Assembly: GCA_013399305.1 (NCBI GenBank)
Contig: VXAI01000025.1
Location: forward strand, 6,034,143-6,098,142
Origin: Rostratula benghalensis
Lineage: Eukaryota > Chordata > Aves > Charadriiformes > Rostratulidae
DNA length: 64,000 nt
Direction: 5' to 3'
Shown: positions 1-11,099 of the stretch, one piece after another
Position numbering within the stretch: the stretch's first letter is position 1
How the letters are laid out: each line of letters starts with the position of its first letter
Translations under genes and position numbers: made by a program
Notes under the pieces: model-generated
Told to the model about the DNA's origin: nothing
Databases searched by the model: none
What the model saw: only the letters and a program-made list of their open reading frames with translations

Positions 1-776
1 GGTCACATCTTTCACACGAAGAAAAATGTCTTGCCATCATTAACTTCTTTTCAGCTAGCAATAATATATGATCAGGTTTTAAGTAATTGAACCAGTAGCA
101 TTTAATTAGCTCTGAAAAACTGTCTCAGATCATGAATCACAGACTTTCCACCTGTATGAGGTCCCTTACTAGGTTAAAAGTATATTTCTCTTTCCATGTG
201 TGATCCATCTTGAATATTTAATGAGGTGCTCTTGATATATGGATTATAGTCCACATATCACATGCAAAATACAGCAGACACACAGTCTCTTTCTTTATAT
301 AATTGAGTTCCACATCTCGCTTCACTGAGTTATTTAAAAGAGGCAAAAAAGCACCTCTTGTATCCATGAGAGAGTGGCCACTACTCGCATCAATTTAACA
401 AATTCCTCTTTCTTCAGAGAGTCAGCATTAAGGGTGAGTAACTTAAGACATCTACGTGGGGGAACGAAGTAATAGGAAGAAATATTTCCTGTTGAAAGGC
501 GGGATACAGAGAACAGCTAGGATTTTAGCCAAGACCACATTGACACGTTTCAACAGGCCCAGAACCCTGACTGACCACGGGGCATCGTGCTTCCGTCCTA
601 ACATTTCTTCAGATGGCTTCACTGCACACAGTAAACAGGAAAAGTCAGTTCAGTCAACTGATATTTGGAGACATCTGTGGCTTCTGATCACTTCTTGTAC
701 ATCAGATTGCATTAAGCATCTTATTTTTTACATTAAATTAGCTAAACTACAATCATTAACCACAAAAAACCCAGTT
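1..776. other. Downstream flank of MPHOSPH6, no gene seen
   Basis: AT-rich sequence beyond the likely 3' end of MPHOSPH6. I see no exon-like segment and no recognisable repeat. The 126-codon open frame beginning at 456 on the plus strand has no protein-like composition and I regard it as chance. Confidence 0.5.
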
Positions 777-782
777 TTTATT
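777..782 (-). promoter_or_regulatory. Candidate MPHOSPH6 polyadenylation signal (AATAAA)
   Basis: The plus strand reads TTTATT here, which is AATAAA in the direction of MPHOSPH6 transcription, about 0.78 kb after the stop codon. Whether it is used cannot be told from sequence alone. Confidence 0.35.
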
Positions 783-1558
783 CAGCTTTCAAACACATTT
801 CTGAAGCCGTTATTATGCTTTTATGACAAGACCTAGATAATTATAAGATTGGATTTTTTTAACTTTTTTTTTTTTTCTGAAAAAGACAAGATTAGCAAGC
901 CACTTTTGGAAGCCAGAAATTAAGACTCACAATCTGCTCAAGTGTCAAACTGTAAATGTTACCCAATATTTGACTTGCTCCATAAAAAAAAAAGTTCTAC
1001 TACAAACCCCTCTATTTTTAAATAAGCTTTATAAAAAATAAAATTAAATCGAATTGATTTTCTCTCTCTTCTTTTCCCATCTAATTTTAGAACAGTAAAA
1101 AACCAATAAATACACATTTCTGCTGACTTTTTCAATTTGAAGACAGCAAAGGTTTTCATTTTCATAATTAAAAAAAGCAATGGAAGTTGAACGGCCTTAC
1201 TGGATTGGACAAAGCTCGAGCTCATCTTTACTCCAAATACTTCTTTCAGATGTTATCATAAATTGTAAATAATGTTGCTCTCGACTGCATGTGGCACTTG
1301 ATCTAATTATACTTAACATTTAAAAAGGCTGACGGGATTAGTGCCCCGACATTAAAAGCTGCTGAGAGGCGGAAGGATGTATGACATCCATTATACACAC
1401 ATCCACTTTGAAAAACGTTTGTCCTGTGGATGGTAGAAATTTCAATGAGAACAGACTCAGATTTACAAATCTATCCTTTACATTAAACAGCAAAACCCCC
1501 AGTTCGTGGTACTGTATTTGGTAGATAACAATTATCAGCTCCGGTTGTGCAGTTGGCA
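777..1558 (-). other. MPHOSPH6: Probable MPHOSPH6 3' UTR
   Basis: This AT-rich sequence lies directly downstream of the stop codon. The first exact AATAAA on the minus strand that I find below the stop is at 782-777, so the last exon probably runs about 0.8 kb past the stop. Earlier cleavage at a weaker variant (AGTAAA near 1,227) is possible. The boundaries are inferred, not observed. Confidence 0.45.
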
Positions 1559-1703
1559 TTAGTCCTGAGGTTTTAAGAATTTTTTCTTAGCTTTTTTGCT
1601 AGGTCTTGTGTTACTATCCCCATCTTCATCTTCATCCTGGAGCACTCGCTGGTCTCTTTTTCTCAAGAATTTCTTCCCTATTGTTCCCACTAATGTTTCA
1701 TAT
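1559..1703 (-). CDS. MPHOSPH6: MPHOSPH6 terminal coding exon 5
   Basis: This exon completes the split Arg codon, then encodes YETLVGTIGKKFLRKRDQ, an acidic run (DEDEDGD) and a lysine-rich, NLS-like C-terminus ending KKFLKPQD and TAA. A 175-codon open frame on the opposite strand over this region is a shadow. Confidence 0.95.
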
Positions 1704-4700
1704 CTGTAAAGATAATAAAAAAATTACAGCTTCTACTAAATCCAGAGAAAACTTCAATGGAGCAAATCACAAATCTAATCAACAGTTTAAGTGGTGTAAA
1801 AAAGCTGGTCATCAGAAGCTTAAGAAGCACAACTACTACATGATCACTTATTCTGCTACTATTCATTCTGGTAGTTTGGGTTTATTAGGAATCTGGAACA
1901 AGGAAGGAATTAGCATGAATACCTGGATATCAAAGGGCAGAAAATCCCTACAAGGTATTTTATCCCCCAAAGTGATAGAGACTACACTGAATGCACACGA
2001 GAATTCCTGGAAAATCAGCTCTGCAAAGTACCATATCTGTTGGGGCTTTTTGTTTGTTTGCTTTTTGGGTTTATTTTCCCACACACGCTGCAGTACCATA
2101 CCATATTCCTACCTAATATTGATTATGTCATAAAAATGTAAGTTACCTTCTGGCCATTTCTTCATCTGACACATCAGCCTCCATTTTGTCATCCACTTCA
2201 ATTTCTTCTTCCTTGCACCTGGAGTTCATTTGGATCATTAACTTCTGAAAGTAAATTAAGAAAGAACTTAAACACACAGCCCTGACACAATGGCAAGTAT
2301 GCTGAAATGCATTGGTAGGAGAAATGCGTAAAAGGTAAAAATCAGATTTAAAAATTATTTTGCTGTTCTCGGTCAGCCTAGAGCATACTGTTAGGAAAAC
2401 TCATGAAGAAAAGGCAATGTGCCTGTCCGTTGCTAAGCTGAGCTTAGAGTTTGCCTTTGGGAAAAGAGGCAAGACAGAGACAGGGTTTTCAGTGAATTGT
2501 ACTATTCAAACATCCTCAAGGGCACGCCAGACATCTTCAGGACATCAGAGAATTAGATCATAATTAATTTTTCATTGTGATGTTAGCACATAGTCCTTGA
2601 AATGGTTTTGTTAAGAAGGAAAAATATCTGCAAGGATTTACAATAAACTCCTAGTAAAAACCACAAAGCAATAATATGCCAACTCACAGTGAGAGCAAGT
2701 TCCAAGTAACTAAAAGAATCCCCTAGTAAATTACCTTGCACAGCCTTTTGCATACCTCTCAGTCTTTACACCTCCATCCTCAGACCTCAGTTCAGTGGTA
2801 ACATTTTTATTACTGTCTCAGTGTAGTTCTATCAGCATGAACCATGCCAAAAAGAAATTAAAGACTCCCTTTGCCCAGAATTTTTGCTTTGGACCTTTAA
2901 GCCACTTACACAAGTAAGTGCTGAATATCAATAGGGTTGAATATTTGTAGGATTGGACTCTAAATTAAATGCCAGAGGGAAAAGTGAGTTATTGTTTTGG
3001 TGAGCAGCATATGGAACAATATCCTCAGATGAGGGAAGGAAAATCTGCAGGAGTCATGCAATTACTGACCATCAATACAAGGAGAGAAAAAGCTTCTATT
3101 TACTAGATGCTGCATTGATCAACATTTTGGTTTGAATCAGGGATTTCCTGTATGTGGGAGGATTTATGCAAGGTGATACAAAGGCCAAACATACAGTGTG
3201 AGCATTCAAATCCCCAGCCCCAAGGGCTTCACCCTTAATGCGAGACCACCTCAAAACAGAACATTTAAATGGTACCTCAATTTCTGGATTGAATCCTTTG
3301 AAGGACATTCTGCCATAAAGTAGATCCTCACATGGAACAAAGCTCCGCTCTTCTATTATAAAGCTCCTGCATGAAACCCCAAAGCAATTGTCAGACAGTA
3401 CGCTTTAAAATAATCAAATTAAACAAATGCAAAAAACCATTTGTTGTCTTCCCCACACACAAATAAACAAAACCACAGTGGATTTTAAACCATCATCTAT
3501 TTTCTGAAGCGTAATTGCTTTGATAAATCTTTCAATACAAGGAGCTTGGAGTGCAAAGCAAGAGTTTTTGCCAGTGAAGCTGTGCCAGTTTCACAAGCAA
3601 AATTAACTCTCCTGACAAAAAGCACTCTTTGCTGGTATGATCCCACCTATGGTAATGCTTTTGCCAGAATAAAAATACCACATAAATATCACTCTCCAGG
3701 TGGCATTACTATAACGGCAAAAGATTCTAATTAATTTTTCATTGTGATGTCAGACCTGGCATTAGTTGAGTCTTTCAGGATATAAACCACTGTGTAATTC
3801 TCTGTTCAGCAGAGAAAGATTTCCCCTGTCTCCCTCCTTTTTCCCTCTTTTAATGAGCATGGAACAAGAAAAGATACATGACCCTGAGGCGTTCATAATA
3901 CACGTATTAGATAAAAGTATTTCCAGGAACTGCTCCATCCTTCTTTTCCTCACGCACATATGTGTCTCTTCCCTCATCCTCTTCATCTCCACGTAAAACA
4001 AACTCCTATGATCACAGGAAGTTAGGCTGAAGAGAACAAGCTCATTTTCTCTTCTACCTCAGGGCAGGATCAGTTAAATGTGTACCATGAACAGCAGAGG
4101 TCCATCTAACCTGTCCTCAAAGGACTTCCAATGATGAACAATCCAGTGTCTCCTTAGGCAACCCATTCCACTGCTTCAATAGACTCATTGTTGGAAAAAA
4201 TTCTCCCAACGTCCAGCCTGAACCTTCCTTGCCGCAACTGAAGCTCAAATACCTTTTTGTCATATCCACCAACAGTCATGGAAGATAGTTTAGCAATGAT
4301 CTTATTCAACTACAGTGAATTCCCTGGACCTCAGCTTTTAAAAAATTATGTATGTTCTTCCTCAATGGAATTTTTGTCCCCTTTTGAAAGGGCAAATATC
4401 AAGCAATTTTAAAAGTAGTTCTCTTGCTATTTAATGCACCTTTCTAAATAGCAGGAATGGACATTTTCTTCCTTATTAGCTAAGTCTTCCTTTATTTTTG
4501 CCATTATCTGTCCTATTTAAAAACTGAGATTTTAAATGAGCTGGACTCAAGAAGGCAGTACTGTCCTGAATGGACCTAACTGTGTGACTGGAGCTGATTT
4601 TACTAACACAAAGTTTCAAACTTCTTTTTTTCAAATGAAGGGGGACAGCAGCAATGAATGAATTGGTCCCTGCCTGAAAGAAACTAATTACATGCATCTA

Positions 4701-7700
4701 GAGGAATGTGTGAGTGAAAGAGAACACACACAAGAAATGAAAGTAGGTCAAGCTGCACTAGGAAACCTTGAGAACGTCCCTGAAAATAAATAAATAAAGC
4801 TGCAATGCCAGACTGTCACTACTTTTGCTTCTGTTAATTAGTTATTAATAATACTTCTTTTATAGGAAAAAATATGTATATTCTATTCCCACTCCACAAC
4901 AATCCAGTAATGCTAAGAAGTGCAAAAGAGCACAAGCTTACTCTTTCTCCTTTAGATCTGGCAAATCAAGATACCAGTGCTCTTCACTAATTATCTTCTT
5001 CTCTTCCTCTTCTAATAGTTTTTTAGTTTGTGAATCCAAACCTCTTTGCATGAACTGAAAAAAAAAAAAAAAGTACACATAATCACACAGTTTCAGTTTT
5101 TTGCATTAGTATGTGCTGAAAATACAATAATTACATGGTGACAACTATCCATTACATAATATTTAACAGTTTTTATAAAAAGTAAATGAAAAAGTAAACA
5201 GCTGCTCATCACAACCACCTACTGGAAACCAACAGTCAGTCACATCTGTACTTCACACAAAGAAACACACCTTTTCTGGTTAGTTTTGGCAGATTTGAGT
5301 TGTTACAATTTTGTTAACTTTGCAAAGATTTTTCTAATGTTTCAGCAAAGGCTGGAGAGAATGCAATGGCGCTGAAGTTACTCCTGTACACAAGAAACCA
5401 ACATCACCCATGCCAACAGCACTGGAGCTCAGAGCTAGAGCTAGGTCATACCAGGTTGGCCATTGTTTGAAACATTTATACTTTTAAGCATCCTCCTCTT
5501 TCCTCAGATCTCACTTAATGAACTGGCTTGCTTTTGTAGCTCTGAAAGCTGGAACCTGCCTTTGGAAGTGGAAAAAAGTAACTTAGGCCACAAAAAGAAG
5601 TGATCTGTAACCAATAATTTAGATTAGGGTAAAGCTGCTAATTCTGCCTAATACAAGAATGTTCTTGTAAATTGCTTCCCCAGTGATAACCTTTGGCAGA
5701 GGATGGAAACAGGCAGACAGGAACAGTAACCTCTCTCACAGCTGAGAGCAACAGAGGACATCTGTCACGGCCTATGAAAAAACACCAAGAGTGTGCAAAA
5801 GTACAGAACTGATGTATGTAGTAAAACATCCCTTTTCTTTCATTTGTCTCATCAGGTGCCTGAATCGAGTGACAATTTAAGTATCAACACGTTAACCAAA
5901 GTTGCTGGAAAAACCAGAACTCTTCATGACTTTACAATAGTGATCCTTATATTCTCACATCCCTGGGAGCTGAGACCTCCCTTATGGTCTACAGAAAGTG
6001 TTGGAGTAACCGTATCTGACAGAGGTGTATATTTATACCAATGCAACTCCCAGCTAGAGGCAAGTCTACCAGTACAGTCTAGACACACTCCTGTACAAAA
6101 ATTGCTTTGTGGCCATCAAAGCACACCCGTATGTGCAACACTACAGAGGAATTTCATATCAACCAATTTTACCTCTCTCATTTAACGCACATCAATTTTG
6201 TGCTTAGATAACCTGCAGGCTGACACATAACGTGCCAGTGGGGCTCATTTGTTTCTTGTAGACTAGCAGAGATATTTTCTACATCCCAGCTAAAATGGGC
6301 TTGGTTTGGAATAAAGCCCAAGAAGGCATCACAAAACACTTCCTTCCCACAAAAATCCTGCATTACTGTGCTTATTTAAAACATGCAGGTAATATATGTG
6401 TAATATATATTGTATACAATCTCCCCTCTTTCCAGTCTTTACAAAAAGCCTAAGCAAAACAAACTAAATCTTTTTTTAAAGCCAATATAGTCCCACTGAC
6501 TCGTTTTCCATTTATATTTCTATTTGCATCCATTTGCACAAGATCTGTAATGAAAGAAAAATTGACTTTTGTTTTCTGAGTCAATTCAAAATATGTCAAA
6601 GCTTTCCAATTAAAATTACAGTATCTTCTTGAGGAAAATAAGGGAATCTATCATGTGGAAAACCTTATTGCTCAAGGAAATTGGTTAGCCAGTCAGAAAT
6701 CTCAAAAGGTAGAATTCTGCTACAAACACCCAGTTAAATATTCATTTCATGTTACATTTTAAAGATTATGGTCTTGAAGATTGCTACAGGAATAATGAGA
6801 GAAAAAATGTGTGATCACATTTATTTAAGATGTAAACACACATGGATGAATTAAAAATATATCAATTGTGGTAGATGCAGAGTATATAAAGTCACTAAAC
6901 TGTGGAGTTATCGACATTAGTTTCTCCAAGCAATGAGACCTGGATCAAATAGCAAAAAATCTAAAAGCACGAGCCATTCTCAGACATCCAGAGCTGAGCA
7001 CACATGATCCAGGGCTTAGTGCAAATGGTCTTCACAGTGCTACCACTGACTATGTCACCTCTGGGTGCCACTTCACCTGCCCGTTGAATTGGGGTAATAC
7101 ATATTTTCAGTACCTGCAGAAGCAGCTGCTGAAGAACTAATTAAAACATTTGTAAACAAGAAGATCTGCAAAATGGAAGTGCTAAATACAAGATCTGTAT
7201 ATGACCTTTTCAAAACCTACTCATCTCTTCAAAGCTGGTTACTACTGCCCAGACTGTAAACCTGCAAATGTCACGGCAGCATATTCACAGGCTGGTTCTC
7301 CTCAGCCTTCCAAAGAAGAAAATCTAAAAACTGGCTTTTGGATTCTCCAGGAGGTCAATGAACTGAAAAAAACCAAACCAAACACAAAAAAAACCCAAAG
7401 CCACAGACAAACCAGGAGTAGAAACTTCACTTAAAAAGAGAATATTACAGAAAAATAAGAAAAAATAATGGCGCTGCAATCCAGGTTATGGGAGTCATGC
7501 TGCTGATTCTAAGCTCAACATCTACTCCCTTTAGAGAACGAGGCAAGATGTATTCCATTCCCTCTGTGGAGAATTTTTAGTCTTTCATTAGCAGCACCTG
7601 TTAATTGGGATAAATATTCCACCATCTTACTGTGTCAGAGTATAATACAGTACATGAAAGACTTAAGTGAGCTAAACTCCTTTCAGCCAGTGTCTGAAAT

Positions 7701-8901
7701 ACAGTCCCATATAAATATGCAGGTAAAAGAGTGGTTAAATAGAACACCACCAGCAAGATGCCACAAAGGCCTCTTCATATTCAGTTATTAAAAATTAATA
7801 GATACTAACATTTTTTAAAAAAATTAATTACAACTCAACTTTTACTGGTTGCTTTCCAGAGCAATAAAGACCCATCAATCACAGCAGAATGTAGTCTACT
7901 GAATTAGGTAGTGTAGTACATGATGACGTGAAGCTGAATCCATTAGGCAGTAAACGAAGACTAATTTCGCATTGGTTTTGACATAAGATTCGTAATTCCA
8001 AGGGTAACAGTCATGTCATGATGTTACTAACATTGTGTTTGACTTGGGAAAGGTGGCCAGCATTCCCACTCAGGGTGGGAATTTTATTAACCATCAGTGT
8101 AAACAGACAAAAAAAATGGACACAAAACCCAAACAAATAACTTTCTTTTCAATATTAAAAGCCCTCCCAAGCAAGGCAAGCAATGTCAATATTTTAATTT
8201 CAATGTGTGTGTGTGGTGAGGGACGAAGTCTTACCGTTTTTATTCATGATAAACAACTTAACTGCAAAGAAACCAGGTGTAAATATAAATGGTGCCCAGA
8301 GGTTGTCCCTTGCTAGGGTGAGGCTTGTGCTGCAACCATGAGGCTGCTCGCCTGGACCAAACCCTCCAGCACCCTTATTTCTAACTCCCCCAAAGCCCCT
8401 CGCCAGCAGTTAACCAGCCCAGTATTTGCTGACACCTCCCTGAAATCACCTCTTGCCGGCCAGGCTGGAAGGAAGCAGCCCACAGAGCTGCAGCCCTGAG
8501 CGGAACGGCGAGCAAAGCCGGAGATAAAACACATCTGTATTTTCAAAACAGGCGTTAAGGGAGCTCGGAGACAGCCATGCCGGCCCGTCAGACCGGCCAC
8601 GACGCTGCGTGGCCAGGCCTGGAGACGGAAAATGCCCCAGACCGGGGCAGGGCGGCCCGAGACGGCCTGGTTTACCCGGCAGACGCTCCCCTTCGGTTCC
8701 CCCCTGCCCAAGCACAGGCCGCCTCAGGGTCCCGGGCCCGCGGCGAGCGGCTCCCCGGCAGCAGCGCTCCCGGCCGCTCTCTACTCACCCCACAGCCGGC
8801 CAGGCCTCCGCCACCCCCCCATCTTCTTTCCCTCCTCGCTCCCCCCTCACCTTCATGCGCAGCAGGTTCTTGGACAGCTTCGTCTTCACCTCCCCAGCCA
8901 T
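1559..8901 (-). CDS. MPHOSPH6: MPHOSPH6, M-phase phosphoprotein 6 (nuclear exosome cofactor), five coding exons
   Basis: Coding exons on the minus strand: 8851-8901, 4942-5054, 3276-3366, 2147-2244 and 1559-1703. They total 498 nt, which is 165 residues plus TAA; the human protein is about 160. The translation matches the family throughout: N-terminal KTKLSKNLLRMKFMQRGLDS, then an EEEEKKIISEEHWYLDLP block, ESFIIEE, the signature DLLYGRMSFKGFNPEIE, the acidic VSDEEMARRYETLVGTIGKKF and a basic tail ending KKFLKPQD. All introns are GT-AG and phases agree (0, 2, 0, 2). The family is known to bind the nuclear RNA exosome and help couple it to the MTR4 helicase, with a role in 3' trimming of the 5.8S rRNA precursor in the nucleolus. 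The start is the first ATG in a CpG island, in strong context (purine at -3, G at +4). No frameshift or premature stop was seen. Compared with human, the tail before the lysine-rich end is longer and holds an acidic run (DEDEDGD). Confidence 0.97.
1704..2146 (-). other. MPHOSPH6 intron 4
   Basis: Short GT-AG intron of 443 nt between coding exons 4 and 5. Nothing else was recognised in it. Confidence 0.85.
2147..2244 (-). CDS. MPHOSPH6: MPHOSPH6 coding exon 4
   Basis: This exon encodes KLMIQMNSRCKEEE and then the acidic segment ending DVSDEEMAR. The acceptor follows a CTTTCAG-type tract and the donor is GTAACT. It ends with two bases of a split Arg codon. Confidence 0.95.
2245..3275 (-). other. 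MPHOSPH6 intron 3
   Basis: GT-AG intron of 1,031 nt with no gene inside. It contains the first copy (2,561-2,583) of a 23-bp sequence repeated exactly in intron 2 at 3,728-3,750. Confidence 0.85.
2561..2583 (+). repeat. 23-bp direct repeat, copy 1
   Basis: Reads TAATTAATTTTTCATTGTGA then TGT, identical to 3,728-3,750. The flanks differ on both sides, so the visible repeat is only this core. It may be the residue of an old dispersed element, or chance in AT-rich DNA. Confidence 0.6.
3276..3366 (-). CDS. MPHOSPH6: MPHOSPH6 coding exon 3
   Basis: This exon encodes ESFIIEERSFVPCEDLLYGR followed by MSFKGFNPEIE, the most diagnostic stretch of the family. It completes the split Glu codon from exon 2 and ends in phase 0 at a GTACC donor. 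Confidence 0.96.
3728..3750 (+). repeat. 23-bp direct repeat, copy 2
   Basis: Identical to 2,561-2,583, about 1.17 kb away in the neighbouring intron and in the same orientation. The flanking sequence is unrelated. Confidence 0.6.
4098..4265 (-). mobile_element. Old, diverged CR1-like LINE fragment
   Basis: The plus strand reads like the reverse complement of a CR1 3' region: a 'ccatctaacctgtcctcaaa' start, then 'gggcaacc'-like and 'ttccactgcttcaatagac' segments and a 'ttggaaaaaattctcccaac' segment. Divergence is high and the edges are approximate. It is clearly older than the copies at 9.4 and 15.2 kb. Confidence 0.55.
4942..5054 (-). CDS. MPHOSPH6: MPHOSPH6 coding exon 2
   Basis: This exon encodes FMQRGLDSQTKK followed by an acidic/basic helix and the conserved EEHWYLDLPDLKEK. 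The acceptor is preceded on the minus strand by an uninterrupted run of 15 T, an unusually pure polypyrimidine tract. The donor is GTAAG. The exon ends with two bases of a split Glu codon. Confidence 0.96.
5055..8850 (-). other. MPHOSPH6 intron 1
   Basis: GT-AG intron of 3,796 nt and the largest in the gene, running from the CpG island to exon 2. It is AT-rich and apparently free of recognisable transposons. No alternative exon with supporting splice sites was found. Confidence 0.85.
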
Positions 8902-9060
8902 TGCGGCCGGTTCTACCTGCAGGCCTCAGCCGATCCCCGCGCTCGCGTAGTGCGTAGGCCGGGGGAGGAGGCGGCGGCGCGGCTCCACCCTCCGCAACCA
9001 GGGCCCAGCCCACATTCCGAACGGGGTCGGGAGGCGCGCGTTTGGTGCAAAACAACTTTA
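8455..9060. promoter_or_regulatory. MPHOSPH6: CpG island promoter of MPHOSPH6
   Basis: Very GC-rich sequence dense in CpG, covering exon 1 and the start of intron 1, with AT-rich DNA on both sides. Upstream of the ATG (8,902-9,060) are C/G-rich, Sp1-like stretches and no TATA box at a plausible place. This is typical of a housekeeping promoter with dispersed start sites. Overlapping open frames of 81-149 codons on both strands here follow from low stop-codon density and are not genes. A divergent non-coding transcript toward the right is possible but cannot be seen directly. Confidence 0.85.
8851..8901 (-). CDS. MPHOSPH6: MPHOSPH6 coding exon 1
   Basis: This exon encodes residues 1-17 (MAGEVKTKLSKNLLRMK) and ends in phase 0 at a GTGAGG donor. 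It sits inside the CpG island. The first ATG has G at +4 and a purine at -3, and no upstream ATG is needed to explain the family N-terminus. Confidence 0.96.
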
Positions 9061-9378
9061 AAACGCACAACTTGGCTATAGGGAGCTGGTTGTGTTGGGT
9101 GAGGGAGGTGGGGTGTGCGAGCAGAAATGGTAAATTAGTAGAACCTGAGATTTCCTACCAATGCTCATGTGTTCTGTAGTGCTGCCGGCTTGGGGTTTCA
9201 CCCACAGCTCTCTTATTATACTTCAAAGAGAGGAGAGAAGGAAATATAAGATCTATCCTATATTGGCATTTGGAGACTTGTTGAGATTTCGTTTTTTTTA
9301 AAAAAGCACTGCAAAAAGACCCAAAACCACAAAATGGTCAAATGTGATTAAAACTGGAAAGCACTTAAATACAAAGAG
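9061..9378. other. Flank upstream of the MPHOSPH6 promoter
   Basis: AT-rich sequence between the CpG island and the first CR1. No gene or repeat was recognised. Confidence 0.5.
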
Positions 9379-9780
9379 AGAATCACGGAATGATTTAGGT
9401 TGAAAGGAATCTTAACAACCATCGAGTTCCAAGCCCCCCTGCCATGGGCAGGGACATCTCCCACCAGAACAGGTTGCTCAAAGCCCCATCCAGCCTGGCC
9501 TTGGACACATCCAGGGATGGGGCAGTCACAGCTTCTCTGGGCAACCTGATCCAGTGTCTCACCACCTTGATAGTGAAAAATTTCTTCCTGATGCCCAATC
9601 GAAATCTGCCCTCTTCCAGTTTGAAGCCATTATCCCTCATCCTATTGCTCCACTCCCTGATAAAGAGTCCCTTCCCATCTCTCCTGTAGGCCCCCTTCAG
9701 ATACTGGAAAGGGCTATGAGATCTTTTCAGAGCTTTCTTTTCTCCAGACTGAACAACCCCAACTCTTTCAGTCTGTCACT
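9379..9780 (-). mobile_element. CR1 LINE, 5'-truncated, minus strand
   Basis: The plus strand begins with the reverse complement of the CR1 3' end (aatcacggaatgatttaggt) and continues with characteristic blocks: 'cccccctgccatgggcaggg', 'aggttgctcaaagccccatc', 'gggcaacctgatccagtg', 'aaatttcttcctgatgccca', 'ccctgataaagagtccctt' and 'ctccagactgaacaacccca'. About 400 bp of the 3' end remain. Similarity to the familiar chicken-type CR1 is high, so it is fairly young. Open frames inside it are not intact ORF2. Confidence 0.93.
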
Positions 9781-11099
9781 ATTAAAAAAAAGAAAGCTTC
9801 AAAGCTTTGTTAGTCCTGACTCACAACCTTTAAACTAAATCTTAGTAGCACTGTCTTTGGGCTGCCAGGCTGGGCTGTGGAAGCTGAGGAAATTCTGATA
9901 GGAGATTGCCCACTGACTCCCAGTCACAAGCAGGTACCACAATTTCTGTATATATTCTCATAAATCAGATTTCTCATGCCTGTTTTGACATTCACCACAT
10001 AAGCCAGGCGATAAAGCAATGAGAGTGAGGGTTCAGTGTTCAAAACTTTAATGAACTGGCGTGCTCTGAAAGACAATCCAGGGAGAAAAGTTCCCCCATA
10101 TGCAAGATGTAGGTCGAAGCTTGAAGAACTCTGTAAAGATTTATGAGCTAATAGAATCCACAAAAAATATAATGAAGGGCAAAACCTGATTGCAGTGGGA
10201 AAGGAGGAGGAGGAATTATCCACATTCAGGCATCCTTATTAAACTCAGTGGGTTAAAATGACCACAAACTTGAATGAAACATGGAACCACAACCCCTTCA
10301 AGGCAAAGTCGTAACACTGCGTGGAAGTATTTAATTTTCATATAGGCAAAGCACCTTCATTTCCAGGCTCTGCAAATGAGTTGAAGCTGCTCTGAAATTC
10401 AAGGCCCTGTGGAGAAAGCCTCTTTGCAAACGTGGATGCTGTTCTGCTCCTTTTGGCCCTGTCGTGTTCAGCTCCTTCTCTGTTCACATTCTCATTAACA
10501 GCTATCAGCCCTTCCAACAAAAGAAAGCGGAGAAGAAATTTGCAGTTTTGTGAATACAAGTGTTCATCAAAGAATGCATGTGTTTGAATCTTAGTGAACA
10601 AACCAATAGGGGAAAACTGTTAATTAATATAATGGCATAGCACAGCCATAATCTGACCATTTTTTGGTGTTATTTTCTGTTTGCTGTGCATTCTAATAAT
10701 GTATTTGCTTTTTGTTGATTATTGCAAATCAGAACTCTGCTTTTAATTGCATGGCCTTCAGTGTCACTCAGGGCTATTCCTGAGCAGTTTCAGTTAATTT
10801 ACAGTCCAGGAACGTACTTCAAATGATTCCTTCTAAATACATTACTGCGTACCCATCAGCACTTCTCCAGCCACAGAGCTATGGCAGGGCCCAGCTTTGC
10901 TTGGTGCCCTTTGCGAGAGCTCTTCCTGCCAGCCCTGCCCCTGGAGCATCCTGGCTCATCAATTCCTGCAGCCCCCGTCTCCATCAGACTCTGCTTAGAG
11001 CCTTTTTTGGATGCAGACGCTGCACGCACAAGCTGCCCAGCACCTTTGATGTAAAGATGCATGATACCACCAACCCTTTAATCTTTGGGAGCCGAGCCT
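9781..11099. other. Intergenic stretch, no gene seen
   Basis: AT-rich unique sequence. Open frames of up to about 99 codons show no protein-like composition or splice context. No repeat family was recognised. Confidence 0.5.

Larger units (their letters stand above)
3367..4941 (-). other. MPHOSPH6 intron 2
   Basis: GT-AG intron of 1,575 nt. It holds the second copy of the 23-bp direct repeat (3,728-3,750) and a diverged CR1-like fragment (about 4,098-4,265). No exon-like segment was seen. Confidence 0.85.

Noticed and set aside
1606..2133. 175-codon open frame on the plus strand
   Set aside because: It overlaps MPHOSPH6 exon 5 and intron 4 on the opposite strand and has no protein-like composition.
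8313..9081. Overlapping open frames of 81-149 codons on both strands
   Set aside because: They fall in the GC-rich CpG island where stop codons are rare. Their products are low-complexity P/R/A/G-rich and unsupported by splice sites.
9395..9838. Open frames at 9.4-9.8 kb
   Set aside because: They are translations of the truncated CR1 copy, mostly antisense, and not an intact LINE protein.
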